Shown here: positions 16,487 to 25,186 of the stretch, piece by piece
How the letters are laid out: every line of letters begins with the position of its first letter
Numbering within the stretch: position 1 is the first letter of the stretch
Assembly: GCF_003173055.1 (NCBI RefSeq)
Contig: NZ_QGLF01000002.1
Coordinates: forward strand, 868,322 to 932,321
From: Zavarzinia compransoris
GTDB taxonomy: Bacteria > Pseudomonadota > Alphaproteobacteria > Zavarziniales > Zavarziniaceae
DNA: 64,000 nucleotides
Direction of reading: 5' to 3'
Notes under the pieces: model-generated
The model's input: the letters and a program-made list of their open reading frames with translations, nothing else
What the model was told of the DNA's origin: nothing
The model's database searches: none
Translations under genes and position numbers: made by a program

Positions 16487-17149
16487 ATGGCCGAGATTCC
16501 CGCCGACGAATTGGCGCAGCGCCTTCTGGACGCCATGATGCCCCATGTGCCTTTCGACGGCTGGACCGCCAAGGCGATCGAGGCGGCGGCCAGGGACCTG
16601 GGCATCGACCTGCTGATGGCGAAGAACGCCTTTCCGGGCGGCGGGCCCGATGCCATCGCGCTGCATTCCGACCGCGCCGACAAGGCGATGGTCGCGGCCC
16701 TGACGCCCGCGGCACTGTCCGGCCTGAAGATCCGCGAAAAGATCGCGCTCGCCGTCCGCACCCGCCTGGAACAGGCGGAGGCCGACCGCGAATCGGTGCG
16801 CCGCGCGGTGCAGCTTCTGGCCCTGCCGCCGGGGGCGCCGCTGGCGGCCCGGCTGCTGGCCCGCACCGTCGATGCGATCTGGCGCGGCATCGGCGACGAA
16901 TCGGAGAATTTCAGCTTCTACAGCAAGCGCCTGATCCTGGGCGGGGTCTATTCGGCGACCGTCGCCTATTGGCTGCAGGACGACAGCGAGGGCCGGGCCA
17001 AGACCTGGGAATTCCTCGACCGGCGCATCGACGACGTGATGCAGATCGGCAAACTGCGGGCGCGGGTCGAACCCTTGCTGAAGGCCGTGCCCTCGCCCTT
17101 TTCGGCCCTGATGCGCCTGCGCGACGCGGTCAACGCGCGGAAGGCGTGA
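16487..17149 (+). CDS. COQ9-family ubiquinone biosynthesis accessory protein
   Basis: A 220-residue alpha-helical protein of the COQ9 family, a TetR-like fold that binds lipid and helps the ubiquinone hydroxylase Coq7 in mitochondria and alphaproteobacteria. Typical stretches are VPFDGWTAKAIEAAARDLGI near the N-terminus and WRGIGDESENFSFYSKRLIL with TWEFLDRRIDDVMQIG near the C-terminus. Its last 20 bp overlap the 3' end of purK on the other strand. Confidence 0.92.
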   Translation: MAEIPADELAQRLLDAMMPHVPFDGWTAKAIEAAARDLGIDLLMAKNAFPGGGPDAIALHSDRADKAMVAALTPAALSGLKIREKIALAVRTRLEQAEADRESVRRAVQLLALPPGAPLAARLLARTVDAIWRGIGDESENFSFYSKRLILGGVYSATVAYWLQDDSEGRAKTWEFLDRRIDDVMQIGKLRARVEPLLKAVPSPFSALMRLRDAVNARKA

Positions 17150-18296
17150 CCGCCGCGCGCAGGGCGGCGATCGCCGCCTCGGCCGGGACCGCGTCGTCGG
17201 TCAGCACGCGGGTGACATGGCCCATCTTGCGGCCGGGCCGGGCCTCGGCCTTGCCGTAGAGATGCAGGTGGGCGCCCTCGGCCAGCAGCAGCCGGCCGTG
17301 GGCATGGGCATCGTCGCCGATCAGGTTCAGCATGACCGCGCGGCCCCGCCGCAAGGGACAGCCGAGCGGCAGGCCGAGGGCGGCGCGGGCCGCCTGCTCG
17401 AACTGGCTGGTCTCCGCGCCCTCGATGGTCCAATGGCCGGAGTTGTGGACGCGGGGCGCCATTTCGTTGACCAGCAGGGCGCCGTCCGCGGTCACGAAGA
17501 ATTCGATCGCCAGCACGCCGACGTAATCGAGGGCGATCAGGAAATCATGGGCGATGGTCTGGGCCCGAAGCGCCGTCGCCGCCGGAAGCGCCGGGGCGGG
17601 CGCGATGGTGACGTCGAGAATATGGTGGCGGTGGCGGTTCTCCACCGGGTCGAAGACCGCGACGTCGCCGGCGACGCCGCGGGCCGCGACCACCGAAATC
17701 TCGGCGGTGAAATCGACGAAGCCTTCGAGAATCGCCGGCTGGCCCTTCATGGCGGCGAAGGCGGCGTCGAGATCGGCGGCGGTGCGGATCATCGCCTGGC
17801 CCTTGCCGTCATAGCCGAGGCGGCGGGTCTTCAGCACCGCCGGCAGGCCGAGCGCGGCGACGGCGGCGTCGAGATCGGCCCGGCTGTCGACGGCGCGGAA
17901 GGGCGCGGTGGCGGCGCCCCGGCCGTTGGCGAAAGTCTTTTCCGCCACCCGGTCCTGGGCGACGGCCAGCGCCTTCGCGCCCGGCCGCACCGGCTTCCGC
18001 GCGGCCAGGAATTCGACGGTGGCCGCCGGCACATTCTCGAATTCATAGGTGACGGCATCGACCGCGGCGGCAAAGGCGGCCAGCGCCGCCTCGTCGTCAT
18101 AGGCGGCGATGGTGGCGGCGGCGGCGACCTGGCCGGCCGGGGGGTCGGCGTCCGGCCCGTAGATATGGCTGCGATAGCCGAGATTGGCGGCCGCCAGGGC
18201 GATCATCCGGCCCAATTGGCCGCCGCCCAGGATGCCGAGGGTGGAACCGGGGGGGAGCAGGGCCCCGGTCAGGGGGGCGGGGCGGGGCGCGCTCAT
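17130..18296 (-). CDS. purK: N5-carboxyaminoimidazole ribonucleotide synthase
   Basis: ATP-grasp enzyme of purine synthesis converting AIR and bicarbonate to N5-CAIR, 388 residues. Motifs: [19 protein letters not shown] at the N-terminus, [19 protein letters not shown] for ATP binding, and [20 protein letters not shown] with the metal-binding NEMAPR. It overlaps purE by 4 bp. Confidence 0.96.
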   Translation of the reverse strand: MSAPRPAPLTGALLPPGSTLGILGGGQLGRMIALAAANLGYRSHIYGPDADPPAGQVAAAATIAAYDDEAALAAFAAAVDAVTYEFENVPAATVEFLAARKPVRPGAKALAVAQDRVAEKTFANGRGAATAPFRAVDSRADLDAAVAALGLPAVLKTRRLGYDGKGQAMIRTAADLDAAFAAMKGQPAILEGFVDFTAEISVVAARGVAGDVAVFDPVENRHRHHILDVTIAPAPALPAATALRAQTIAHDFLIALDYVGVLAIEFFVTADGALLVNEMAPRVHNSGHWTIEGAETSQFEQAARAALGLPLGCPLRRGRAVMLNLIGDDAHAHGRLLLAEGAHLHLYGKAEARPGRKMGHVTRVLTDDAVPAEAAIAALRAAVTPSAR

Positions 18297-18790
18297 TCCG
18301 CCGTCTCCGGCACGCCTTCGGTCTGGCGGCGGCGGTAGTCGATCAGGCGGGCGTCGAGGCCGGGATCGCCGAGGGCGAGAATCGAGGCGGCCAGCAGCCC
18401 GGCATTGATCGCCCCCGCCTTGCCGATGGCCAGGGTGCCGACCGGCACGCCGCCCGGCATCTGGACGATGGAGAGAAGGGAATCCTGGCCCTTCAGGGCA
18501 TGGCTTTCGACCGGCACGCCCAGGACCGGCAGGCTGGTCAGCGCGGCGGCCATGCCCGGCAGGTGGGCGGCGCCGCCGGCCCCGGCGACGATCACCTTGA
18601 GGCCGCGGGCCTTGGCGCCTTTCGCATAGTCGAACAGGCGTTCCGGGGTGCGGTGGGCGGAAACGACCTTCACCTCATGGGGCACGCCCAGGGCGGTGAG
18701 GATATCGGCGGCATGGACCATGGTCGGCCAATCCGACCGGCTGCCCATGATGATGCCGACGAGGGGGGGGATCTGATCCATGACTGGCAA
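18293..18790 (-). CDS. purE: 5-(carboxyamino)imidazole ribonucleotide mutase
   Basis: Class I PurE of 165 residues that rearranges N5-CAIR to CAIR. It has [26 protein letters not shown] and [20 protein letters not shown]. It precedes purK (4-bp overlap) and follows a small YdcH gene by 3 bp, forming a three-gene operon. Confidence 0.97.
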   Translation of the reverse strand: MPVMDQIPPLVGIIMGSRSDWPTMVHAADILTALGVPHEVKVVSAHRTPERLFDYAKGAKARGLKVIVAGAGGAAHLPGMAAALTSLPVLGVPVESHALKGQDSLLSIVQMPGGVPVGTLAIGKAGAINAGLLAASILALGDPGLDARLIDYRRRQTEGVPETAE

Positions 18791-18793
18791 CCG

Positions 18794-18994
18794 TCAGGCG
18801 ATGATGTCGGGCAGAAGCTGGCTGTTGACCTTCAGGATCAGGTCTTTCAATTGCAGCTTCCGTTTTTTCAGGCGCTGCACCTGGATCTGATCGAAGGGCG
18901 GGGTGGTGGTCAGGGCATCGATGGCGGCGTCAAGATCACGGTGTTCCTGCGTCAATTCCTTCAGCTTTCGCTGCAGTTCTTCCTCGTCCACCAT
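18794..18994 (-). CDS. YdcH/DUF465 family small protein (upstream of purE)
   Basis: A 66-residue highly charged helical protein (MVDEEELQRKLKELTQEHRD) ending in a basic KLQLKDLI segment typical of DUF465. Function unknown. The ATG chosen gives the usual family length; a GTG 63 bp upstream would add an unconserved extension. It lies 3 bp ahead of purE. Confidence 0.82.
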   Translation of the reverse strand: MVDEEELQRKLKELTQEHRDLDAAIDALTTTPPFDQIQVQRLKKRKLQLKDLILKVNSQLLPDIIA

Positions 18995-19203
18995 TCGCGC
19001 TGCAATCTCCCCACCGGAAAGAGGGCCTTTGTACCATGTCCGCGCGGACAGTTGCACGCCCGCAGTGCGCTTCCGCCGCGTTACGGCCGGCTCTTCCGCG
19101 CTGCCGAATCGAATCGATGCAGCGCGTCAAGGCTTGACGGGTGACGGTTCAGTGACCACGTGCTTAGATGTAGTCCCAGAGGTCAACAAGGGAGGATGTA
19201 CGA

Positions 19204-19371
19204 ATGAGCCTTGAAGCACGTACGGCCAGCCTGTCCCAGCGTCACGCGCTGGTCGACCGCGAGTTGGAGGCGGAAGCCCACCGCCCCATGCCTGACCAGG
19301 CGGTGATCGCCAAGCTGAAGCGCGAAAAACTTCGACTGAAGGATGAAATCTCCCGTCTCTCGACCAATTGA
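19204..19371 (+). CDS. YdcH/DUF465 family small protein
   Basis: A 55-residue protein (MSLEARTASLSQRHALVDRE ...) with the family pattern of an RHA-L-D element, a Pro-Asp turn (RPMPDQAVIAKL) and the conserved KLRLKDEI end. A GGAGG lies eight bases before the ATG. It is divergent from the other YdcH gene, about 210 bp away, and is followed by two terminators. Confidence 0.87.
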   Translation: MSLEARTASLSQRHALVDRELEAEAHRPMPDQAVIAKLKREKLRLKDEISRLSTN

Positions 19372-19407
19372 CCGGCGCGGCCGTACGGTCGCTTACCCGA
19401 TTTCCGC

Positions 19408-19438
19408 GCGCCGCCCCTCCGGGCGGCGCGTTTGTTTT
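19408..19438 (+). terminator. Intrinsic terminator 1 after the YdcH gene
   Basis: GCGCCGCCC-CTCC-GGGCGGCGC hairpin followed by GTTTGTTTT, 37 bp after the stop codon. Confidence 0.88.
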
Positions 19439-19444
19439 CAGGAT

Positions 19445-19473
19445 GCCGCCCGAAGGGGCGGCGCGTTTGTTTT
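19445..19473 (+). terminator. Intrinsic terminator 2, near-duplicate of the first
   Basis: GCCGCCC-GAAG-GGGCGGC hairpin followed by GCGTTTGTTTT. Hairpin and tail repeat the preceding terminator with a different loop, suggesting tandem duplication. Confidence 0.8.
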
Positions 19474-19484
19474 GGCGGGCTTCG

Positions 19485-19808
19485 CTATTCTTCGAGCGGC
19501 GGCTTGGCGTTTCGCCGCATTGCCGGGGCCGTGTCCTGCCCTCCGGTGAAGACCCCGAGGATCACCACGCGTTTTCGCCCCTCGTCGATCACGAACAGGA
19601 TGGTGGCACGCCGGCGATAGCCGACAGAGCGGAGACCCGGGCGGATATCGTCATGGGTCGCGCCGCGATGGGGCGATGCGGCGAAGCCGTCGCAATAAAG
19701 TCTCAGCCCGTCCATGAAGCGGGCGGCACCTGCCCGGTTGCGGGCCGTGCGGATGTAGCGGCCGATCTTCTGAACTGCCGCGGGGGCCCATCTTACCTCG
19801 TAGGTCAT
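19485..19808 (-). CDS. ParE/RelE-family toxin
   Basis: A 107-residue type II toxin of the RelE/ParE superfamily: N-terminal YEVRWAPAAVQKIGRYIRT, central GATHDDIRPGLRSVGYRRRA and the core strand ILFVIDEGRKRVVILGVF. ParE toxins poison DNA gyrase, RelE toxins cut ribosomal mRNA; the pairing with a ParD-like antitoxin favours ParE. Its ATG overlaps the antitoxin stop by 4 bp. The last residues run towards the YdcH terminators. Confidence 0.9.
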   Translation of the reverse strand: MTYEVRWAPAAVQKIGRYIRTARNRAGAARFMDGLRLYCDGFAASPHRGATHDDIRPGLRSVGYRRRATILFVIDEGRKRVVILGVFTGGQDTAPAMRRNAKPPLEE

Positions 19809-20080
19809 TCCGCCCGGTCGTCGGTCCGGGCGGCGTCGATGGCAGCGGCCACTTCGTTGGAGGTATGGAGGTCGTCAGGCCTGTCGCGATAGGCGTCATG
19901 GGCGGCGGCGCCTTCGGTCCGCAGCCAGGTCTGGAAGGAGTCCTCCCGCGCGAGATGCGCGCGGAGCGCTGCACGCACGACTTCGCTGACACTGGCATAG
20001 GCCCCGGATTTGACCTGCCTGTCGAGGGCTGCCGCCATTTCGACCGGCAGCGTTATGCTGAGAGCCTGGGTCCTTCTCAT
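19805..20080 (-). CDS. ParD-family antitoxin
   Basis: A 91-residue antitoxin with an N-terminal ribbon-helix-helix domain (RRTQALSITLPVEMAAALDR, SVSEVVRAALRAHL) and an acidic, probably flexible C-terminus that would wrap the toxin. The start is the ATG of MRRTQALSI; longer frames read through the upstream repeats. The operator palindrome at 20120-20138 fits autoregulation. Confidence 0.9.
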   Translation of the reverse strand: MRRTQALSITLPVEMAAALDRQVKSGAYASVSEVVRAALRAHLAREDSFQTWLRTEGAAAHDAYRDRPDDLHTSNEVAAAIDAARTDDRAE

Positions 20081-20109
20081 CCGACGATCTCCCTCATCCG
20101 ACGATCTCC
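20078..20109. repeat. 15-bp direct repeat duplicating the parD ribosome site and start
   Basis: CATCCGACGATCTCC occurs twice (20078-20092 and 20095-20109), 17 bp apart. On the parD strand each copy supplies GGAGATCGTCGG plus ATG. The upstream copy begins a six-codon reading frame whose TGA overlaps the real parD ATG. Confidence 0.75.
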
Positions 20110-20119
20110 GACGCCATGA

Positions 20120-20138
20120 TATCAAATCATATTTGATA
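20120..20138. promoter_or_regulatory. Operator palindrome of the parDE operon
   Basis: TATCAAAT-CAT-ATTTGATA, a perfect 8-bp inverted repeat in a short AT-rich island 40 bp before parD. This is the expected position for ribbon-helix-helix autorepression. Confidence 0.75.
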
Positions 20139-20278
20139 AGACTGAATCATATCATGATGTGCGAGGGATGAAACATTGAGAGACGGGTCACAGGCGCCAT
20201 GCCGGAAACCGTCTAAGATCCGACGATGGCGTGCTACCACTGTGCGGGCGGCGGCGGATCGTAAGGGGGAGAAGGCGG

Positions 20279-22408
20279 TTGCTGTTCTGGCGGGGAAAGC
20301 GCTGGCGCCGGCTGGCCCTTGGGGGCCTGGCCGGGCTGTTGCTGCTGGCCGGCACGGCAGCGCTGCTGGACAGGCTGTTTCCCCTGCCGCTGAGCCGGGC
20401 CGAGGGGCTGTCGGCGATCGTGCTCGATGCCGGGGGGCAGCCGCTCCGGGCCTTTCAGGCGCCGGACGGGCGCTGGCGGTTCGAGGCGCGGGTGGCGGAT
20501 GTCGATCCCGATTTCATCCGCATGCTGGTCGCCTATGAGGACCGGCGCTTCTACCGTCATCCGGGGGTCGATCCCCTCGCGCTGATCCGGGCGGTGGCCC
20601 AGGCGGTCGGCGCCGGGCGGGTGGTTTCCGGCGCCTCCACCCTGACCATGCAGACCGCCCGCCTGTTGGAGCCGCGGCCGCGGACGCTCGGTGCCAAGCT
20701 GATCGAGATGGCCCGCGCGCTGCAACTCGAATGGCACCTGTCGAAGGATGAAATCCTCGGGATCTATCTGACGCTCGCCCCTTACGGCGGCAATCTCGAA
20801 GGGGTGAGGGCGGCTTCCCTGTTCTATTTCGGCAAGGAGCCGGACCTGCTGACGGCGGCCGAATCGGCCCTGCTGGTCGCCCTGCCCCAATCCCCCGAGC
20901 GCCGCCGCCCGGACCGCAACCTGGAGATTGCCCGCGCCGCGCGGGACGAGGTGCTGGCCCGGGTCGCCGGCTATGGCGCGCTGAGCGCGGCCGCGGCCCG
21001 CGAGGCGGCGGAGGAAAGGGTGCCGGTCGCCCGCCTGCCCGCGCCCTTCCTCGCCCCCCATCTCGCCGAGCGGCTGCACGCGGCCGCGCCCGGCCGGCCG
21101 GTGATCACGACCAATATCAGCCGCGACCTGCAACGGGCGCTGGAGGACCTCGCGGCGCGCACGGTCGGCCAGTTCGAGGCGACGGCCAATATCGCCGTCC
21201 TCGTCGTCGCCAACGACGGGCGCCGGGTGGTGGCCAGCGTCGGCTCCGCCGGCTATTTCGACCGCCGCCGCGCCGGCCCGATCGACATGACCGGCGCCGT
21301 GCGCTCGCCCGGCTCGGCCCTGAAGCCCTTCATCTACGGCCTCGGCTTCGAGGACCTGATCTGCCACCCGGAAACCATCGTGGTCGACCGGCCGATGCAT
21401 TTCGGCGGCTATGCGCCGAAGAATTTCGACCGCATCTTCAGGGGCGAGATCAAGGTCGCCGAAGCCTTGCAATTGTCCCTGAACATCCCGGCGGTCGCCG
21501 TGCTCGATCTCGTCGGGCCCCGGCGCTTCGCCGCCCGCCTGGCCGAGGCCGGGGTCGCGCTGCGCCTGCCCACGCCGGGGGCGGCGCCCAGCCTGCCCAT
21601 CGCCCTCGGCGGGGTCGGGGTCACGCTGCGCGATCTCGTCACCCTGTTCGCGGCGCTCGCCGACGGCGGCACCGCGCTGCCGCTCCGCGACCGGGCGGAC
21701 GAGCCCGGGGGCGCGCCCGTCTCCTTGCTGTCGCCCTCGGCCGCGTGGCAGGTCGCCGCGATCCTCAGGGACACGCCGCCGCCGCCCCATCTGCTGCCCG
21801 GGGAAGCGACGGCGACCGGGCGCCATATCGCCTATAAGACCGGCACGTCCTATGGTTTCCGCGATGCCTGGGCGATCGGCTTCGACGCGGACTATACCAT
21901 CGGCGTCTGGGTCGGGCGGCCGGACGGTTCCTTCTCCGCCGGGCGGATGGGGCGCGACGCGGCGGCGCCCCTGCTGTTCGCCTCCTTCGGCATGGTGCCG
22001 CCGCCGGGACCGGCCGCGCTGCGTCCGCCGCCACCGCCGCCGGGCACGCTGATCGCGACCCAGAACGAACTGCCCCCCGGCCTGAAGCGGCTGCGCCCGC
22101 GCCGCGACGAGGCCGGGCCCGAGATCGCCGCCCTCGAAGGCGGGCCGCGCCTGACGACGCCGCTGGCCGGCGCCACCATCGAGGTCGAACGGGCCGGCGA
22201 CGGCAGCCTGCCGACCGTGCCCTTGCGCGTGCAGGGCGGCACCATGCCCCTGACCTTCCTGGTCAACGGCCGCCCGATCGCGACCAGCGCCTTCCGCCGC
22301 CAGGCCGAATGGCAACCGGACGGGCTCGGCGCCGCCAGCGTCACCGTGGTCGACGCCCGCGGCCGGGCGGTCAGCGCCGATTTCCGCCTGATCGCCGCCG
22401 GCGGCTGA
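20279..22408 (+). CDS. pbpC: Penicillin-binding protein 1C
   Basis: Bifunctional peptidoglycan glycosyltransferase/transpeptidase, about 709 residues. A basic N-terminus and one membrane anchor (LALGGLAGLLLLAGTAALL) are followed by the glycosyltransferase domain (VAYEDRRFYRHPGVDPLALI, SGASTLTMQTARLL), the transpeptidase domain with active Ser in SPGSALKPFIYG and the YKTGTSYGFRDAWAIG motif, and a C-terminal BiPBP_C-like domain. I prefer the TTG at 20279 because AGGGGGAGAAGG precedes it; a GTG at 20231 in the same frame has no ribosome site. No alpha-2-macroglobulin partner gene, common beside pbpC, is present here. Confidence 0.94.
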   Translation: MLFWRGKRWRRLALGGLAGLLLLAGTAALLDRLFPLPLSRAEGLSAIVLDAGGQPLRAFQAPDGRWRFEARVADVDPDFIRMLVAYEDRRFYRHPGVDPLALIRAVAQAVGAGRVVSGASTLTMQTARLLEPRPRTLGAKLIEMARALQLEWHLSKDEILGIYLTLAPYGGNLEGVRAASLFYFGKEPDLLTAAESALLVALPQSPERRRPDRNLEIARAARDEVLARVAGYGALSAAAAREAAEERVPVARLPAPFLAPHLAERLHAAAPGRPVITTNISRDLQRALEDLAARTVGQFEATANIAVLVVANDGRRVVASVGSAGYFDRRRAGPIDMTGAVRSPGSALKPFIYGLGFEDLICHPETIVVDRPMHFGGYAPKNFDRIFRGEIKVAEALQLSLNIPAVAVLDLVGPRRFAARLAEAGVALRLPTPGAAPSLPIALGGVGVTLRDLVTLFAALADGGTALPLRDRADEPGGAPVSLLSPSAAWQVAAILRDTPPPPHLLPGEATATGRHIAYKTGTSYGFRDAWAIGFDADYTIGVWVGRPDGSFSAGRMGRDAAAPLLFASFGMVPPPGPAALRPPPPPPGTLIATQNELPPGLKRLRPRRDEAGPEIAALEGGPRLTTPLAGATIEVERAGDGSLPTVPLRVQGGTMPLTFLVNGRPIATSAFRRQAEWQPDGLGAASVTVVDARGRAVSADFRLIAAGG

Positions 22409-22485
22409 CAAGCGCGCGAAGCGGGACGACAGGGCACGGATTTCCGTCTATAAGGCGGCCGTCCGAGGCCCGCAGGAAGTCCGCC

Positions 22486-22773
22486 GTGCAAGACTCTCTC
22501 ATCTGGATCATCATCGGCTTTGCCGGTCAGGCCCTGTTCACCATGCGCTTCGTGGTGCAGTGGATCGCCAGCGAAAAGGCAAAGCGCAGCCTGGTCCCGG
22601 TCGCTTTCTGGTTCTTTTCGGTCGGCGGCGGCGTCGTGCTGCTGGCCTATGCCATCCACCGCGAGGATCCGGTGTTCATCGCCGGCCAGGCCGGCGGCCT
22701 GATCATCTATGCCCGCAATCTCTGGCTGATCTACGGCCACAAGGCTAAGGCCGGGCAAGAAACAGCCGGCTGA
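22486..22773 (+). CDS. Lipid-A-disaccharide synthase N-terminal domain-like membrane protein
   Basis: A 95-residue protein with three membrane segments (LIWIIIGFAGQALFTMRFVV, VPVAFWFFSVGGGVVLLAYA, DPVFIAGQAGGLIIYARNLW), matching the LAB_N domain that in some proteins is fused to LpxB or a glycosyltransferase. Here it stands alone. The start is a GTG after AGGAAG. Function unknown; possibly lipid or isoprenoid related. It overlaps the methyltransferase gene tail to tail by 29 bp. Confidence 0.85.
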   Translation: MQDSLIWIIIGFAGQALFTMRFVVQWIASEKAKRSLVPVAFWFFSVGGGVVLLAYAIHREDPVFIAGQAGGLIIYARNLWLIYGHKAKAGQETAG

Positions 22774-23965
22774 TCCCGTTCAGCACGGCGAAGGTCGCCG
22801 GCCAGGCTTTTTCGAAGCCGCCGACCTTGGCCCTGGCGGCGATTTCCCCGACCGTCGCCCGGCCATCGACATGGCGGAGAATCGCCGGTGCCGACTGCGG
22901 CAGGGGGAAACGGTAGGACAGGCCGTCCAGCACCAGTTTCAGTACCCGGTCCTGGCCCATGGCGGCGATCATCTGCTCAGGCCCGGTGCGCGACCAGACC
23001 GGGACCGCCGCCTCTTCCAGGGGATCGGGCGGCACCGCCTCGTGGTCCGGGTGGACGGCATAGGCGACGTGGCGGGCGATATTGCCGGCGAGGCGTTCCG
23101 CCAGCATCGCCCGGCCGCGCGGGTCGAGCGCCGTGGCGAGGCGGCGCAGCTGCGGATCGGCCAGATAGGTTTCGGGCTGGTAGCGCGCCGGCTCGATCAA
23201 GGCGGTGACGCCGAGGCCGCCGTCCTCGATCAGGCCGACGAAGCCTTCGATGTCATAGGCCCGGTCGCGGGAATGCAGCAGGAGATCGAAAATCCCCGCA
23301 TCGCCGCCCACGGCATGGTCGGTCACCGCCTCGTTGCGGCGCAGGCGGTTGGTGGCGGGCAGGCCCGGCAGCAGGCGCTTCGCGACATTCAGCCGGGCGG
23401 CCGGGGCGTCTTCCTCGGGCGAGAGCAGGCGCAGCGCCTCCTGCACGTCATAGACGCCGCTGCGGCCGATCCGGCCGTAGACCATCAGCCCCATGCCGCC
23501 GCCCCGGGCGAGGACGGAGCGGAGCGCCGCCAGCCCCGCCGCCGGAGCGTCCAGATGGTGCAGCACGCCGCAGCAGTCGATGTAGTCGTAAGGGCCCGGC
23601 GCCAGGCGCTCGACGTCGAGCAGCGAACCGGCCACGAACTGGATGTCGAGGCCGCGCACGGCGGCGCGTTCGGCAGCGACCTTCTGCGCCGCCGCCGACA
23701 TGTCGAGATGGGTGACCGTGGCCGCGATGCCGGCATCCTTCAACTGCTGCGCCAGCATGATGCAGCCGTCGCCGGTGCCGCCCCCGGCGAAGAGCACGCG
23801 CAGGCCCGCCGGCAGCGCGCCGCCGAAGATCCAGTGGCGGATTTCCGGCAGGGCGCTGGGACTGCCCTCGATCAGGCGCTTCGCCTCGTCCTTCGGGTTG
23901 CGGGCGGGATAGGGCAGGGTCTCGTAGTGCCGGGCGACCAGGCGGTCGGTATCAAGCGTGGACAT
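22745..23965 (-). CDS. Class I SAM-dependent methyltransferase
   Basis: A 406-residue methyltransferase. The SAM-binding motif is VLFAGGGTGDGCIMLAQQL near residue 60, then THLDMSAAA and the motif IV-like YDYIDCCGVLHHLDAP. The C-terminal half holds an extra helical domain of about 200 residues with a wHTH-like end (AILRHVDGRATVGEIAARAK). The HYETLPYPARNPKDEAKRL N-terminus is typical of a subfamily of unknown substrate. Confidence 0.88.
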   Translation of the reverse strand: MSTLDTDRLVARHYETLPYPARNPKDEAKRLIEGSPSALPEIRHWIFGGALPAGLRVLFAGGGTGDGCIMLAQQLKDAGIAATVTHLDMSAAAQKVAAERAAVRGLDIQFVAGSLLDVERLAPGPYDYIDCCGVLHHLDAPAAGLAALRSVLARGGGMGLMVYGRIGRSGVYDVQEALRLLSPEEDAPAARLNVAKRLLPGLPATNRLRRNEAVTDHAVGGDAGIFDLLLHSRDRAYDIEGFVGLIEDGGLGVTALIEPARYQPETYLADPQLRRLATALDPRGRAMLAERLAGNIARHVAYAVHPDHEAVPPDPLEEAAVPVWSRTGPEQMIAAMGQDRVLKLVLDGLSYRFPLPQSAPAILRHVDGRATVGEIAARAKVGGFEKAWPATFAVLNGISRLFLARP

Positions 23966-24145
23966 GGCGGACCCGTGAGGCGGTGGAATCGATCGTCGAG
24001 ACTAGCTCAACCCGGGTGTGCGATGCACCCACGGGCAAAAGTTAACCATGATCCGGGCGGAAACCGCCGCAGCGAACATTGAGGCGAAATCAAGTCGATG
24101 TTAGAAAAGGCAAATCCTGTGCCGGACCATTGCTTTGGGGGCTCC

Positions 24146-25165
24146 ATGACCGTCGTTTCCCGTATCGCCCTTGCGGCGGCTTTCCTGGCGGCCGCGACCG
24201 CCGGCGCCCGGGCGGAGTCGAGCGAGGGGCCCTACCTCGGCGGCTACTTCTCCTATTCCTTCCCGGGCTCGGTGGATGCCAAGGGCAATCTCGGCGGCAA
24301 TGCCGCGATCCCCGACAGCGGCGAACTGGAACTGGACAACGGTTTCGGCGGCGGCGCCCTCTTCGGCTACGACTACGGCGCCTTCAAGGCCGAGGCCGAG
24401 GTCGCCTACCGCAACTACGGCAACGACAAATACGGCAAGCTGACGCTGGACGGCTCGCCTTCCGCCGCCATCCGCGCCGAGGGCGACACCGGCCTGCTGG
24501 CCGTGCTCGGCAATGTCATCTACGAATACGAGAATTCGTCGACCTTCACCCCCTATGTCGGCCTCGGGCTCGGCGCCGGCTGGGTCTTCGCCGACGGCGG
24601 CAATGACGCCGGCTTCGCCTATCAGGGCATCGCGGGTGCCAAGGTCGGGCTCGGCGACGGGCTGGCCGCCTTCGTCGACTACCGCTATCTCGCCACCACC
24701 AATGTGAAGGCGGGCAATGTCGACGGCTCGCTGGCGACGCAGAATGTCCAGGCCGGCCTGCTCTATACGTTCAACGCCTATGAACCGCCGCCGCCGCCGG
24801 TGCCGACGGTCGCCCCGGTGCCGGCCCCGGCCGCCGCCCGCTCGTTCATGGTGTTCTTCGACTGGAATTCGGCCGCGATCACGCCGGATGCCGCCGCCAT
24901 CATCCAGGATGCGGCGCAGTCGGCGGTGTCGCTGGGCGTCACCCGGATCGAACTGACCGGCCACGCCGACCGTTCGGGTTCCACCGCCTATAACCAGGGC
25001 CTGTCGCTGCGCCGGGCCGAAGCGGTGAAGGCCCAGCTGATCTCGCTCGGCCTGAACGAAGGCGAGATCGTCACCGTCGGCAAGGGCGAGGAAGCGCCCC
25101 TGGTGCCGACGCCGGACGGCGTGCGCGAGCCGCAGAACCGCCGCGTCGAGATCGTGCTGCCCTGA
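24146..25165 (+). CDS. OmpA-family outer membrane protein
   Basis: A 339-residue outer-membrane protein: signal peptide (MTVVSRIALAAAFLAAATAG ARA), an N-terminal beta-barrel of alternating aromatic strands (GPYLGGYFSYSF, GGGALFGYDYGAFKAEAEV, PYVGLGLGAGWVFADG), a Pro-rich hinge near residues 212-230, and a C-terminal OmpA peptidoglycan-binding domain (IELTGHADRSGSTAYNQGLS, QNRRVEIVLP). The ATG follows GGGGG. An upstream in-frame ATG lacks a ribosome site and signal peptide. Confidence 0.94.
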   Translation: MTVVSRIALAAAFLAAATAGARAESSEGPYLGGYFSYSFPGSVDAKGNLGGNAAIPDSGELELDNGFGGGALFGYDYGAFKAEAEVAYRNYGNDKYGKLTLDGSPSAAIRAEGDTGLLAVLGNVIYEYENSSTFTPYVGLGLGAGWVFADGGNDAGFAYQGIAGAKVGLGDGLAAFVDYRYLATTNVKAGNVDGSLATQNVQAGLLYTFNAYEPPPPPVPTVAPVPAPAAARSFMVFFDWNSAAITPDAAAIIQDAAQSAVSLGVTRIELTGHADRSGSTAYNQGLSLRRAEAVKAQLISLGLNEGEIVTVGKGEEAPLVPTPDGVREPQNRRVEIVLP

Positions 25166-25186
25166 TTCAATGACCCTTCGCGCTAA

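Noticed and set aside
20234-22411. A 725-codon minus-strand open frame opposite pbpC
   Set aside because: Antisense shadow of the same length as the real gene, rich in Gly/Arg/Asp and without motifs.
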